The notes below the pieces were generated by a model. That model searched no databases and was not told the DNA's origin. It saw only the letters and a program-made list of their open reading frames with translations. Shown in pieces: positions 9,192-17,688 of a DNA stretch of 48,000 nucleotides. The stretch is taken from the NCBI GenBank assembly GCA_030693705.1, contig JAUYAB010000101.1:1-48000 (forward strand), written 5' to 3'. The position numbers were made by a program, and so were the translations under genes. Position 1 is the first letter of the stretch, and every line of letters begins with the position of its first letter. The stretch is from Ignavibacteria bacterium (GTDB lineage: Bacteria; Bacteroidota; Ignavibacteria; Ignavibacteriales; Ignavibacteriaceae).

Positions 9192-10340
9192 ATGAAAACT
9201 TCTAAAAGAAATTTAGTTTTTGGGCTAATTCCGTTAGTTTCGATGATTTTCCTTTTTCTCTCTTGTAAGGAAGAATCTAATTCGGTGACTCCACCGGTAG
9301 AGGGACCATCATTTGAAATGAGTGTAACATTCGCGCCTATCGAAGTTAAATCAACAGATGGGAAAGTAAATCTACTCTATAGTGTTCAGATTGAAGATTT
9401 TGAAAAACGAGGTTATAAGCTTAAAGATTTTCAAGTACTCAATTCCGCAAACAGCGGAATGTTATGCAGTATAAAAGACACCCTAACCTATCTCCTGATC
9501 ACTAAAGAAAATATTTCGGCAGAGGATTATCCGCTGCGTGAATATTCCAATTTCCGTATGAGTGTTGGACTTGTCTTAGACCCATCTCAAGTTCCGCAAA
9601 AAATTAAACACAAACTGATACTTGTTAAAGATGGGAAAGAAGAAACTTTTGAGGGGGCGGAAACAATGGTTTCACAACAACAGCCTTCGGTAATTTCATC
9701 TCCATTAAAGGGGGAGCGATTCATTTCCGGAAATTCTACTACAATACTGAATAATATTCATCCCGCATTTCAAATGAAGTATAAAGGAATAACAAGAGTG
9801 CCTGAAAGATTTTGTGTTGATTGGAACAAAATAGATGATGCAGGGAATTATTTTAATGGAGATTATCAAATTTGTGAGAACTGGTTTATTTATGGTGAAC
9901 AGGTTTATGCTGTTGCAGATGGACAAGTCGTCTCAGTAAAAGATGGGATGCCGGATCAATCGCCGGTATTTACTCAACTCATTCCAACTACACTTTTTGA
10001 TGGAGAAGGCAATAGCATAGTAATTCACATAAACGGAGGATACGTTGTCTATGGACATTTGATTCCCAATAGCATCAAGGTGAAACCCGGACAATTGGTA
10101 AAGAATGGAGACGTGATAGGAAAGGTTGGTAATTCCGGAGATTCTGATGCCCCGCATCTTCACTTTGGTCTTCACACGGATTTCCCTTATTACATTTCCG
10201 AAGGACTTCCGTACTATATCAATACATTAGAAAAAACAGGATCTACGGGCAAAATGTTTGACCCATATATAAAACTTGTAATGCCTGAAACACACATAAA
10301 CGAACTCGTTGAAAATTGGGGTGTGTATAACTTAAAATAA
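9192..10340 (+). CDS. M23-like peptidase lipoprotein, second tandem copy
   Basis: This 382-residue paralogue of the preceding gene arose by tandem duplication: the lipobox region (LSCKEESNSVTPP), the stretch GPSFEMSVTFAPIEVKSTDG and most of the M23 domain match closely. It has a signal peptide and lipobox, a beta-rich middle, and the LytM-type end with PERFCVDWNK, YGHL, GNSGDSDAPHLHFGL. It shares the arginine in place of the first M23 zinc histidine and keeps a histidine in NNIHPAF, so this variation predates the duplication. The ATG follows TAAGGTAACATC. It ends 12 bp before the S41 gene, consistent with one operon. Confidence 0.85.
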   Translation: MKTSKRNLVFGLIPLVSMIFLFLSCKEESNSVTPPVEGPSFEMSVTFAPIEVKSTDGKVNLLYSVQIEDFEKRGYKLKDFQVLNSANSGMLCSIKDTLTYLLITKENISAEDYPLREYSNFRMSVGLVLDPSQVPQKIKHKLILVKDGKEETFEGAETMVSQQQPSVISSPLKGERFISGNSTTILNNIHPAFQMKYKGITRVPERFCVDWNKIDDAGNYFNGDYQICENWFIYGEQVYAVADGQVVSVKDGMPDQSPVFTQLIPTTLFDGEGNSIVIHINGGYVVYGHLIPNSIKVKPGQLVKNGDVIGKVGNSGDSDAPHLHFGLHTDFPYYISEGLPYYINTLEKTGSTGKMFDPYIKLVMPETHINELVENWGVYNLK

Positions 10341-10351
10341 AAGAGGAAAAA

Positions 10352-12129
10352 ATGAAAAAATTCGTGGTGTTTATATTTTTCTTCTGTGCAATTGGGAACA
10401 CTACCTTTTCTCAATTTCAAAATAGTTTCACTGCCGCATTTGATTCGCTCCATAAAAAGCTATCAGTTTATTATGCATTTACAGAATGGAAAAACATTAA
10501 TTGGCAAAATCTTTATAATGAATTCAAACCAAGGATAATTACCGCAGAAACGCAAAACGATTCCAGTGGATTTATCATGGCGATGAAAGAATACACATTC
10601 AGAATACCTGACGGACATATGGGTTTCGGAACCGGATTCTATGCCGGCGCAAAATCAGATGTACTAAAAAAGAAAAATACTAATTGGGTAAAGTTGGAAG
10701 AAAAACTAAGAGACCAACAGATAGGGGGAGTTATGGTTTCACTCTTATTAAACTTGATGACGGACGATTTGTTGTAAAACTTGTTACTGAAAACTCTCCG
10801 GCTGCTTTAGCCGGTATTAAATTCGGCTCGGAAATAATAGAAGTGAATGATAAGCCCATAACCGAAGCGATCAATTCAGTCTCTGTCCTTTGGGCGGAAC
10901 AAATTCCCGCAACAAAGGAAACAAAACAATTGTTGCAATGCCGCTTAATTGGCAGAGCACCGGTTAATACAACAATGAAAATCAAATTCAAGAACATGGG
11001 AGATGTTAATCCGGCTACTCAAAATATTTCTGCGGATAACGATAATTACGCAACCTATGATCTTACCTCAATGCTGCCGATAAAAACACCGGAAATTTTT
11101 TATAAGATTTTAGAGCCAAGCGGATATGGGTATCTCGAAATCACTTCGTGCATTCCACCGGTAACGGTGGTTACAGAATTTATGTCGGCATTTATAAATC
11201 TTCTTTCCGCGAACCCTAAAGGAATGGTTGTGGATTTAAGAGTTAATACCGGAGGAATGGATGCTTACGCCGCAGCGGTTGCCGGATGTTTTTATCCCGA
11301 CACAACTTTCTATGAATATCAACATTTTTATAATCCCTTAACGGGAAACTTTCAAAGAACTGAAGAGATACTCGATCATTTAAGTTTTCAAACCGTGAGC
11401 TTTTTCAAACCGACACAATATCCCGCCGGATCAATTTTCATAGAGCCGCAAGGATTAACTTTTAGCGGACCGGTTGTAGTGATGGTAAGTCCAAGGAATG
11501 TTAGTTCCGGTGAAGGAATAGCGATGGCGCTTAGCAAACTGCCGCAATGCAAAGTTGTAAGTTTTTACGGAAGTCAGGGTTCTTTTGGAATTACCGCTCC
11601 TGAATTTGAATTGCTTTCGCCTCAAGACTCCATCCACGTATCATATCCACATGGACGCTCACTTGACATTGATAATAAAATACAAGTTGATAGCGATAGC
11701 AGTATGGTTGGCGGTGTTATTCCTAACATCAGACCTCCATTAACCGATGAGACGATTGACAAAATGTTTTTGCATGACATCGATGTTGAATTGGAATATG
11801 CAGTTCAAGAACTTGATAAGATGGTTACCGCTATCGAGGTGAAAAATGAAATCTATCAAAAATCGTTTACCTATTCCTTAGAACAAAACTATCCGAATCC
11901 GTTTAATCCGGTAACAACAATTACCTATCAAATTCCGAAAGCGGGAAAAGTAGAACTGAAAGTATTTGACATTCTTGGAAGAGAAATAGCAGTGTTGGTA
12001 AACGGTGAAATTACTGCAGGAAAACATGAAGTAAAGTTCGATGGAAGTAACTCCTCCAACGGTGTATATTTTTATCAAGTGAAATCTTCCAACTACCTTG
12101 AGACGAAAAAACTTCTGCTGCTGAAGTAA
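10352..12129 (+). pseudogene. S41 family peptidase with PDZ and type IX sorting tail, frameshifted
   Basis: Two overlapping frames together make one protein of about 591 residues. The first (10352-10777) carries a signal peptide (ending FSQ) and the N-terminal domain; the second (10684-12129) carries a PDZ-like segment, the S41 core with SSGEGIA as the catalytic-serine region and VVDLRVNTGG, then a C-terminal sorting domain beginning YSLEQNYPNPFNP and ending in LLLLK. The break is at a run of five G (10724-10728): one more G would give IGGSYGFT and rejoin the frames. It is either a true frameshift or a sequencing slip; no second lesion is seen. Intact, it would be a secreted C-terminal-processing-type serine protease exported by the type IX system. 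It follows the second M23 gene by 11 bp. Confidence 0.85.
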
Positions 12130-12542
12130 ATAGAAACACGGATGATGGTTTAGGAGTTATGGGAAGGGTCAATTGTCGGAAAGGAAAGAAGAAAAAAAGT
12201 AAAGAAGGAATTGTATTTGGCGCGAATGATGAGAAAATGAACGTTTAATTTTTTTTCTTGCGTTAAAAGATAAATAGTTTTAGTTTTAATCCACCAATTA
12301 ACTAAGTAAAAGGGCTCAAGGGAATATTTGCTTGGAACACTGTTTAAGAAATACCGATCTAAAAAGAAACCTCAAAAAAGATAACACCTACAAAAGTTGT
12401 TTAGCTCCGATTTATAAATATTTTGCACAAGACCATCCGCACGAATTAATGAACAATGAGTTTAAAAATTATTTGTTGTTAAGAATAGGTTAAGCAAAAG
12501 AGTTTTTACAACGTAAACTAAATGTAAACAGAGGTTGACAAT
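12130..12542 (+). other. Intergenic stretch with a possible gene remnant
   Basis: The stretch is AT-rich. A 53-codon frame from a TTG at 12332 to TAA at 12491-12493 reads coherently (YKSCLAPIYKYFAQDHPHEL in the middle) but lacks a convincing start and family. It may be a truncated gene or chance. No terminator or promoter stands out. It separates the secreted-hydrolase locus from the defence genes. Confidence 0.35.
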
Positions 12543-14252
12543 ATGGCAAAAATCCATACGCTTAAAATATCAAACTTTAAAGGCATCCAAAAATTTGAAC
12601 AAGTTTTTGGTAGGACAGACTTCATTTGTTTAATTGGGCGAGGAGATTCAGGAAAGACAACTATTCTTGATGCGATTTCTGCAGTGTTATCTCCAAGCTG
12701 GAATCTTACTTTTTACGATTCTGATTTCTTCAATGGAAACATTGAAGAACCAATCGAAATAGAAGCGAGTTTATATGACTTGCCTTCAAAATTATTGAGC
12801 GAAACTAAATATGGATTGTATAAAAGATTCTTGAATAATAAGGGTGAAATTATTGATGATGTTCTTGACGAAGATATGAATGATGAAGTTGACATTTTGA
12901 CCGTAAGGCTAAGAGTAAATAAGGATCTTGAGCCCAAATGGCATGTATGCAATGATAGAAAAGGTGAAGTTGAAATAAGCCCATCTGATAGAGCAAGTTT
13001 TAATGTGTTTTTGGTATCGGATTATATCGACAGACATTTTTCATGGAATAAAGGGAATCCGTTGTATTCGTTATTAAAACAAGAAGATACTATTAACGAA
13101 AAAACAAACGTAATAATTGATGCTTTTAGAGAAGCAAAAGAAAAGATTGGAGCAAATGCATTCAACCATTTGGATAGTGTGGTTGAAAAAATTAAGAAAG
13201 CTGCCTCAAATTTAGGTGTCGACATTGCAAATACAACGACCACTATAGACTTTAAAGACATTTCAATCAAGGATGGTAGAATTTGCCTGCATGAGGATAA
13301 GATTCCTTTCAGACTAAAAGGCAAAGGTTCAAAAAGATTAATTTCAATTGCAATACAAACAGAATTAGCAAAATCTGGTGGCATTTTACTAATTGATGAA
13401 ATCGAACAAGGATTAGAACCAGATAGGGCAAAGCATTTAGTAAGAACACTGGAGAATCAGAAACTTGGACAAATTTTCATAACAACACATTCGCGAGATG
13501 TTTTGGTCGAACTCCAAGCGGAAAATATTTTCTTAATGAAAAAAGACAACCAAAATCTGATTGGCTTTGATGAATCATTTCAGGGATGTTTAAGGAATAA
13601 TCCGGAGGCTTTTTTTGCTAAAAGAATAATTATCTGTGAAGGTTCTACTGAAGTAGGTATATGTAGAGCAATAGAAGATTATAGAATTTCGAAAGGAAAA
13701 TCAAGTTATGCTGTTTTAGGTATCGGAATTGTAAATGGAACTGGAGATAGGTTTATTAAATACTGTGAAAATTTTAGTGAAGCAGGATTTGATGTTTGTG
13801 TTTTTGTTGATTCCGATAAGCAAGAAGTGAACACTAAGAAAGAAACTCTTAAGTTAAAAAATATCAAAGTTTTTGATTGTGAAGCTGGAAATGCAATTGA
13901 AAAACAAATCTTTGCAGACCTACCTTGGGAAGCAGTTCAGAAATTAATTGATTACGCTATTGATGAAAAAGGTGAAACAAGCATAAAAGATTTAATAAAA
14001 AATCAAAATACAAACACATTGCCTGATGATTGGTATGAAAAAGATACATCTGAAATAAGAATAGCCTTAGGAAAGGCTTCAACCTTTAAAAAAGAGAAGA
14101 AATCAGGAGAATTTGAAGATAAGGGTTGGTTTAAAAGTATTTATCAAGGTGAATTTCTTGGGTTTATATGGTGTTCTAATCTTGATAACCTGAATGATAA
14201 AACACTAGGAAAGCAATTTGAAGAATTATCTAATTGGATAGACAATGCTTGA
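12543..14252 (+). CDS. gajA: OLD family ATPase-TOPRIM nuclease, GajA-like (Gabija)
   Basis: This 569-residue protein has an ABC/SMC-type ATPase split around an insertion: Walker A GRGDSGKTT (32-40), signature-like LKGKGSKRLISIA, Walker B ILLIDEIEQGLEP (D285, E286) and H-loop TTHSRDVL. A C-terminal TOPRIM domain follows: IICEGSTE (E366), then VFVDSDKQ (D423, D425), with lysines in the K-containing tail (KASTFKKEKK). This is the class 2 OLD layout, in which the ATPase gates a DNA-nicking TOPRIM site. Length matches GajA (about 570-580). The stop overlaps the helicase gene by 8 bp, the standard Gabija arrangement. Base composition is more AT-rich than the flanking metabolic genes, suggesting transfer. 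The alternative is a non-defence OLD nuclease. Confidence 0.85.
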   Translation: MAKIHTLKISNFKGIQKFEQVFGRTDFICLIGRGDSGKTTILDAISAVLSPSWNLTFYDSDFFNGNIEEPIEIEASLYDLPSKLLSETKYGLYKRFLNNKGEIIDDVLDEDMNDEVDILTVRLRVNKDLEPKWHVCNDRKGEVEISPSDRASFNVFLVSDYIDRHFSWNKGNPLYSLLKQEDTINEKTNVIIDAFREAKEKIGANAFNHLDSVVEKIKKAASNLGVDIANTTTTIDFKDISIKDGRICLHEDKIPFRLKGKGSKRLISIAIQTELAKSGGILLIDEIEQGLEPDRAKHLVRTLENQKLGQIFITTHSRDVLVELQAENIFLMKKDNQNLIGFDESFQGCLRNNPEAFFAKRIIICEGSTEVGICRAIEDYRISKGKSSYAVLGIGIVNGTGDRFIKYCENFSEAGFDVCVFVDSDKQEVNTKKETLKLKNIKVFDCEAGNAIEKQIFADLPWEAVQKLIDYAIDEKGETSIKDLIKNQNTNTLPDDWYEKDTSEIRIALGKASTFKKEKKSGEFEDKGWFKSIYQGEFLGFIWCSNLDNLNDKTLGKQFEELSNWIDNA

Positions 14253-15774
14253 TTACTTAGAATTCACTTCTAAAGAAAAAAGCATGCTAATTGCTCCTGC
14301 CGGATTTGGGAAAACGCATACAATAGCGGAATGTCTAAAGTACACATATGACCAAGGGAAACAACTTATTTTAACGCATACACATGCTGGTGTCGCATCA
14401 ATAAAAGAGAAAATAAAGAAGGAAGGTATCCCTAATTCAAGTTATCACATAGAAACTATAACAAGTTTTGCTCAAAAGTATGTACAGTCATTTTACACTG
14501 GAACTGATATCCATGCTCAAGAAGATAGTAAAAACTATTATCCATTTATTCTAGAAAAAGCCATTGAACTTTTTAAACTCAAACCGATAAGACGGATTGT
14601 TTTAGTCTCATATAAAGGTTTGTTTGTTGACGAGTATCAGGACTGTACAATAGAACAACATGCTTTGATTCAATCGATTTCGGAATTGTTTCCGACTCGG
14701 GTTCTTGGTGATTACTTACAAGGAATATTTGGTTTTAAAGGAGAAACCCTCGTAAATATGAATGACCTAAATCAATTCTCTGAATACACATCATTTAAAT
14801 TAGAAACACCCTGGAGATGGATTAAAGGAGAAAATGAAATTTTGGGTCAAAATTTAGTGTCAATCAGAGATTTACTAGAAAAGAATGAACCAATTGATTT
14901 AGTCAATTTTAAGTCGGTTATTGAAATTCATAAAATGAAAAAGAGCAATGAATTCTTAGAATTTGAAATTAAGGATGCTTCTGGAAATAAAATAAATAAT
15001 CCATTGAACAAAGTAATTTGGGACTTAAAAAAAGAGTCAAGCCTTCTAATCATTTATCCAAATGATGATAAAAATAAAAACTCTGCTCCAAGAGAATTAT
15101 TTATCAAAAGGTTTGGGGATGATTTTAAATTACTCGAAGCAATAGATGATAAAGATTTTTATAAACTATCTGTAACTTTTGATAACACTACTCCACAAAA
15201 GATAGAGGCTGATATTATGAAGTTACTTTATAAGTGTTTTACAAAAAAATCCATTGGTTATTGGTTTATCTCTTCCCTTAACAATTCCACGGAATTAATG
15301 AAATTCAAGCCAATCATTTCAAATATTGAGAAACTTAAGGTAGAAATAAACAGAGGATTGATAGGGGAAACTTTAAGACTAATTTCTTCTTTACCTTATA
15401 TGAAATGTTTCAGAAAAGATTTGTTTCGTTCGATTTCATTTGCTTTATCAGAAGCAGAAATAAACAAAATTACTGTGCATGATGCAATGATAAACAAAAG
15501 AAATTCAGTTAGAAGAATTGGGAGAAAAGTTATTGGAAAATGTGTTGGTACGACTCTCTTAACGAAAGGTTTGGAGTTTGATACAGTAGTCATTGTTAAC
15601 GCACATGATTTTGACTGCCCAAAGCATTTATACGTTGCATTGACAAGAGCATCGAAAAGATTAATAATATTTACAGCTGATACATTATTAAAACCATATA
15701 AAACAAATACTTTGAAGACAACGTGGGATAGTAATAGTGGGTCTGAATTGCTTCTATGGCAATTTTATGATTAA
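14245..15774 (+). CDS. gajB: UvrD/Rep-like superfamily 1 helicase, GajB-like (Gabija)
   Basis: This 509-residue superfamily 1 helicase has Walker A APAGFGKT (17-24), motif II LFVDEYQDCT (D129, E130), motif III LGDYLQGIFGF, motif V TTLLTKGLEFDTVVI and motif VI YVALTRASKRL (R468). It is short for a full UvrD (about 700) but matches GajB (about 500), which lacks most accessory domains. In Gabija the helicase-like subunit forms a complex with GajA and is thought to respond to nucleic-acid or nucleotide changes during phage infection. Its ATG lies inside the end of the OLD gene (8-bp overlap), implying translational coupling. The Gabija assignment rests on the pair as a whole. Confidence 0.85.
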   Translation: MLDYLEFTSKEKSMLIAPAGFGKTHTIAECLKYTYDQGKQLILTHTHAGVASIKEKIKKEGIPNSSYHIETITSFAQKYVQSFYTGTDIHAQEDSKNYYPFILEKAIELFKLKPIRRIVLVSYKGLFVDEYQDCTIEQHALIQSISELFPTRVLGDYLQGIFGFKGETLVNMNDLNQFSEYTSFKLETPWRWIKGENEILGQNLVSIRDLLEKNEPIDLVNFKSVIEIHKMKKSNEFLEFEIKDASGNKINNPLNKVIWDLKKESSLLIIYPNDDKNKNSAPRELFIKRFGDDFKLLEAIDDKDFYKLSVTFDNTTPQKIEADIMKLLYKCFTKKSIGYWFISSLNNSTELMKFKPIISNIEKLKVEINRGLIGETLRLISSLPYMKCFRKDLFRSISFALSEAEINKITVHDAMINKRNSVRRIGRKVIGKCVGTTLLTKGLEFDTVVIVNAHDFDCPKHLYVALTRASKRLIIFTADTLLKPYKTNTLKTTWDSNSGSELLLWQFYD

Positions 15775-15897
15775 ACAAACTTTAGTTTTTCAAATTAGTA
15801 TTTGTAGTGAAAACCCCGCCATCGCAATTCCACAAAACGTTAGTTGTAATGCTGGGGGACATCAAAAGAAATGACAATAATGAAGTAACATAAAACA

Positions 15898-16605
15898 ATG
15901 ATAACGAACTTAAATCTTCCTCTAAGGACTGAAATTTTAGATATAGTATTAAATGTTGAACAAACTATAAATTTGCTTTTACTGACATACTTAAGCATCG
16001 AGAACGAAGAACGAAAAGCAATTTCTAACAAAAGTGGCAACCTTTCATTCAAAAACAAAATTGATTTATTATTTGATCTAGAAATTTTCAGTAAAGAGGA
16101 GCACAAGCTTTTTCTTTTGTTAATGGAATATAGGAATCAATTTCTTCACAACATTGATTGCAATTCTTTCACCTATGCCGTTTCTATTCTTGGGATTGAC
16201 AAAGAGAAAAGTTTACTAAAATTTGATAACTGGAAAACTGATTGTGACAAAGAATTTCGTTACAACAATGCATTTAGAACTCTACACATTAAAAGTATCG
16301 CAATAGCATTGGAAAAGATTAGAAAAAGGAAGCAGATCATTCGAGATAAAAATAACCTGGTTACAAATCTGCTAGACAATTCAATTTACCTAATTGACTT
16401 TTTCTTCGACATTATTGTTAAATTATTTGAAATGTATGAACCGAATTTTACAGACTCTTCTGATGTACTTAAATTGAAAACTCAAATATTTGAAACAATT
16501 GGACAAGAGATCGAAAAACTTCATGAAACAGATGGGTATCAACTTTTGCAAACACAATTACATAATTCGTTAACTCCCGACAAACTCAAAATGTATTTTA
16601 AGTAA
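15898..16605 (+). CDS. Helical protein with an RNxxxH motif (HEPN- or MltR-like)
   Basis: This 235-residue, mostly helical protein was not recognised by name. Residues 49-84 read LSFKNKIDLLFDL...MEYRNQFLH: R79 and H84 form an R-x4-H motif with the asparagine after the arginine, typical of HEPN ribonucleases and of the MltR-like fold, both helical bundles with an IRN-x-x-AH-type signature. The C-terminal half (about 120-235) is an extra helical region. It follows the helicase gene by 123 bp on the same strand and shares its AT-rich composition, so it may be an effector or regulator tied to the Gabija-like pair. That link is inference from position; HEPN and MltR-like remain open alternatives. 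Confidence 0.6.
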   Translation: MITNLNLPLRTEILDIVLNVEQTINLLLLTYLSIENEERKAISNKSGNLSFKNKIDLLFDLEIFSKEEHKLFLLLMEYRNQFLHNIDCNSFTYAVSILGIDKEKSLLKFDNWKTDCDKEFRYNNAFRTLHIKSIAIALEKIRKRKQIIRDKNNLVTNLLDNSIYLIDFFFDIIVKLFEMYEPNFTDSSDVLKLKTQIFETIGQEIEKLHETDGYQLLQTQLHNSLTPDKLKMYFK

Positions 16606-16718
16606 TAAATATAACAACAAACATGAACCGATATACGAGAAACAAATTTTGCTAAAAAGGGTTTACAATAACCATGTAGATATGCCTCTATCGCAATTTG
16701 GTTGTAAAATAAACTTAA

Positions 16719-16847
16719 GGGCATCTCTAAAAACTTAGAATGATGTCATTGCGTGTGAGGAACGAACGAAGCAATCCCCATTTATGGTGTAAAAACAAGG
16801 ATTGCTTCGCTTTGCTCGCAATGATGACACTGTTTTTAGAGGTGCCC
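16719..16847. mobile_element. 129-bp inverted-repeat element (MITE-like)
   Basis: The ends GGGCATCTCTAAAAAC (16719-16734) and GTTTTTAGAGGTGCCC (16832-16847) are inverted repeats with 15 of 16 positions matching. The interior is also palindromic: ATTGCGTGTGAGGAACGAAC...GAAGCAATCC faces GGATTGCTTCG...CGCAATGATGACA. It has no reading frame, so it would need a transposase supplied in trans. No clear target-site duplication is seen. The rest of 16606-17147 holds nothing else but the operator-like palindrome. Confidence 0.8.
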
Positions 16848-17066
16848 TATATATAACAAAAGGCTGTCTTAAGGAAATAACCAGCGGTGGCATCATGGTT
16901 TTGGTAACAGAGTAACCGTATACAAATTAAAATATAACTTGGAGCACATTTTCTCAGAATTAAAAACTTAAATGCTGAGTATGAGAAAACTAATTACTCT
17001 GTTTTTGAATTTATCGCAAATTATAAGCTTTCATTTGGCATAATTCTTAAAGCTACTTGTGTCATA

Positions 17067-17085
17067 ATATCGAGATTCTCGATAT
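17067..17085. promoter_or_regulatory. Perfect inverted repeat upstream of hdrC (candidate operator)
   Basis: ATATCGAGA-T-TCTCGATAT is a perfect 9-bp inverted repeat with a one-base centre, 62 bp upstream of the hdrC ATG and the only strong palindrome between the inverted-repeat element and the operon. Its size fits a dimeric transcription factor site. No -35/-10 pair is convincing nearby, so whether the site activates or represses is open. The cognate regulator is unknown. Confidence 0.6.
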
Positions 17086-17147
17086 GTAACTCTTTAATGA
17101 TTATTTAATAATTGTTTAATAATATTTTCTTATTACGAATATTTGTT

Positions 17148-17678
17148 ATGAATGCTAACACCAACAAATTGGCTGATAAAATAGAAGCGCTCACAAAACA
17201 ATCGCCAATGTTATGTTATCAGTGCGGGAAATGTTCTGCCGGCTGCCCTATCCGAGATTACATGGATGAATCACCTAATCAAGTTGTAAGATTAGTTCAA
17301 CTCGGCTTTGATGACGAAGCTTTGAAGTCATCAACTTTTTGGCTTTGCGCAGGATGTTTAACCTGCAGCTCACGTTGTCCTCAAAATTTTGATCTTGCTA
17401 AATTCATGGATGCGATGCGGCAGACAACGTTGGAAGAAGGAACCGTAATTGCTGAAAAAGATAGTGTGAAGTTTCATAAAGCGTTTTTAAATCAAGTTAA
17501 AAAACATGGAAGAATGTTTGAGTTTGGTTTGGCTCGCGATTATAAATTAGCTACACTTAATTTAATGCAAGATGTTGATGTTGCCCCTGAAATGTTCGTA
17601 AAAGGAAAAATTGGAATATTCCCTCATAAAATTAAAGATACAAAGGGAATAAAAGAGATTTTTGATAAAACAGACTAA
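17148..17678 (+). CDS. hdrC: Heterodisulfide reductase-like subunit C (two [4Fe-4S])
   Basis: The ATG at 17148 (176 residues, MNANTNKLADKIE) is preferred to the TTG at 17112, since the extra 12 residues are not family-like; neither start has a clear Shine-Dalgarno. Two [4Fe-4S] motifs are present: CYQCGKCSAGCP and CAGCLTCSSRCP. HdrC passes electrons between HdrA and HdrB in cytoplasmic complexes. There are no membrane helices, so this is the soluble HdrABC type, not HdrDE. It is the first gene of a seven-gene run with short gaps, and the HdrB gene follows after 10 bp. Confidence 0.93.
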   Translation: MNANTNKLADKIEALTKQSPMLCYQCGKCSAGCPIRDYMDESPNQVVRLVQLGFDDEALKSSTFWLCAGCLTCSSRCPQNFDLAKFMDAMRQTTLEEGTVIAEKDSVKFHKAFLNQVKKHGRMFEFGLARDYKLATLNLMQDVDVAPEMFVKGKIGIFPHKIKDTKGIKEIFDKTD

Positions 17679-17682
17679 GAGG
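17678..17682 (+). promoter_or_regulatory. Ribosome binding site deciding a TTG start for hdrB
   Basis: AGAGG at 17678-17682 lies 6 bp before the TTG at 17689. A nearby ATG at 17685 is in another frame and would not give HdrB, so the gene probably starts at TTG. The site overlaps the hdrC stop region, suggesting coupled translation. Confidence 0.6.
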
Positions 17683-17688
17683 TAATGC

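Noticed and set aside
15775-15897. Possible integron attC-like GTTAG sequence (AAAACGTTAGTTGTAATGC) before the RNxxxH gene
   Set aside because: No paired inverse core (RYYYAAC) at a suitable distance, no second site downstream and no integrase.
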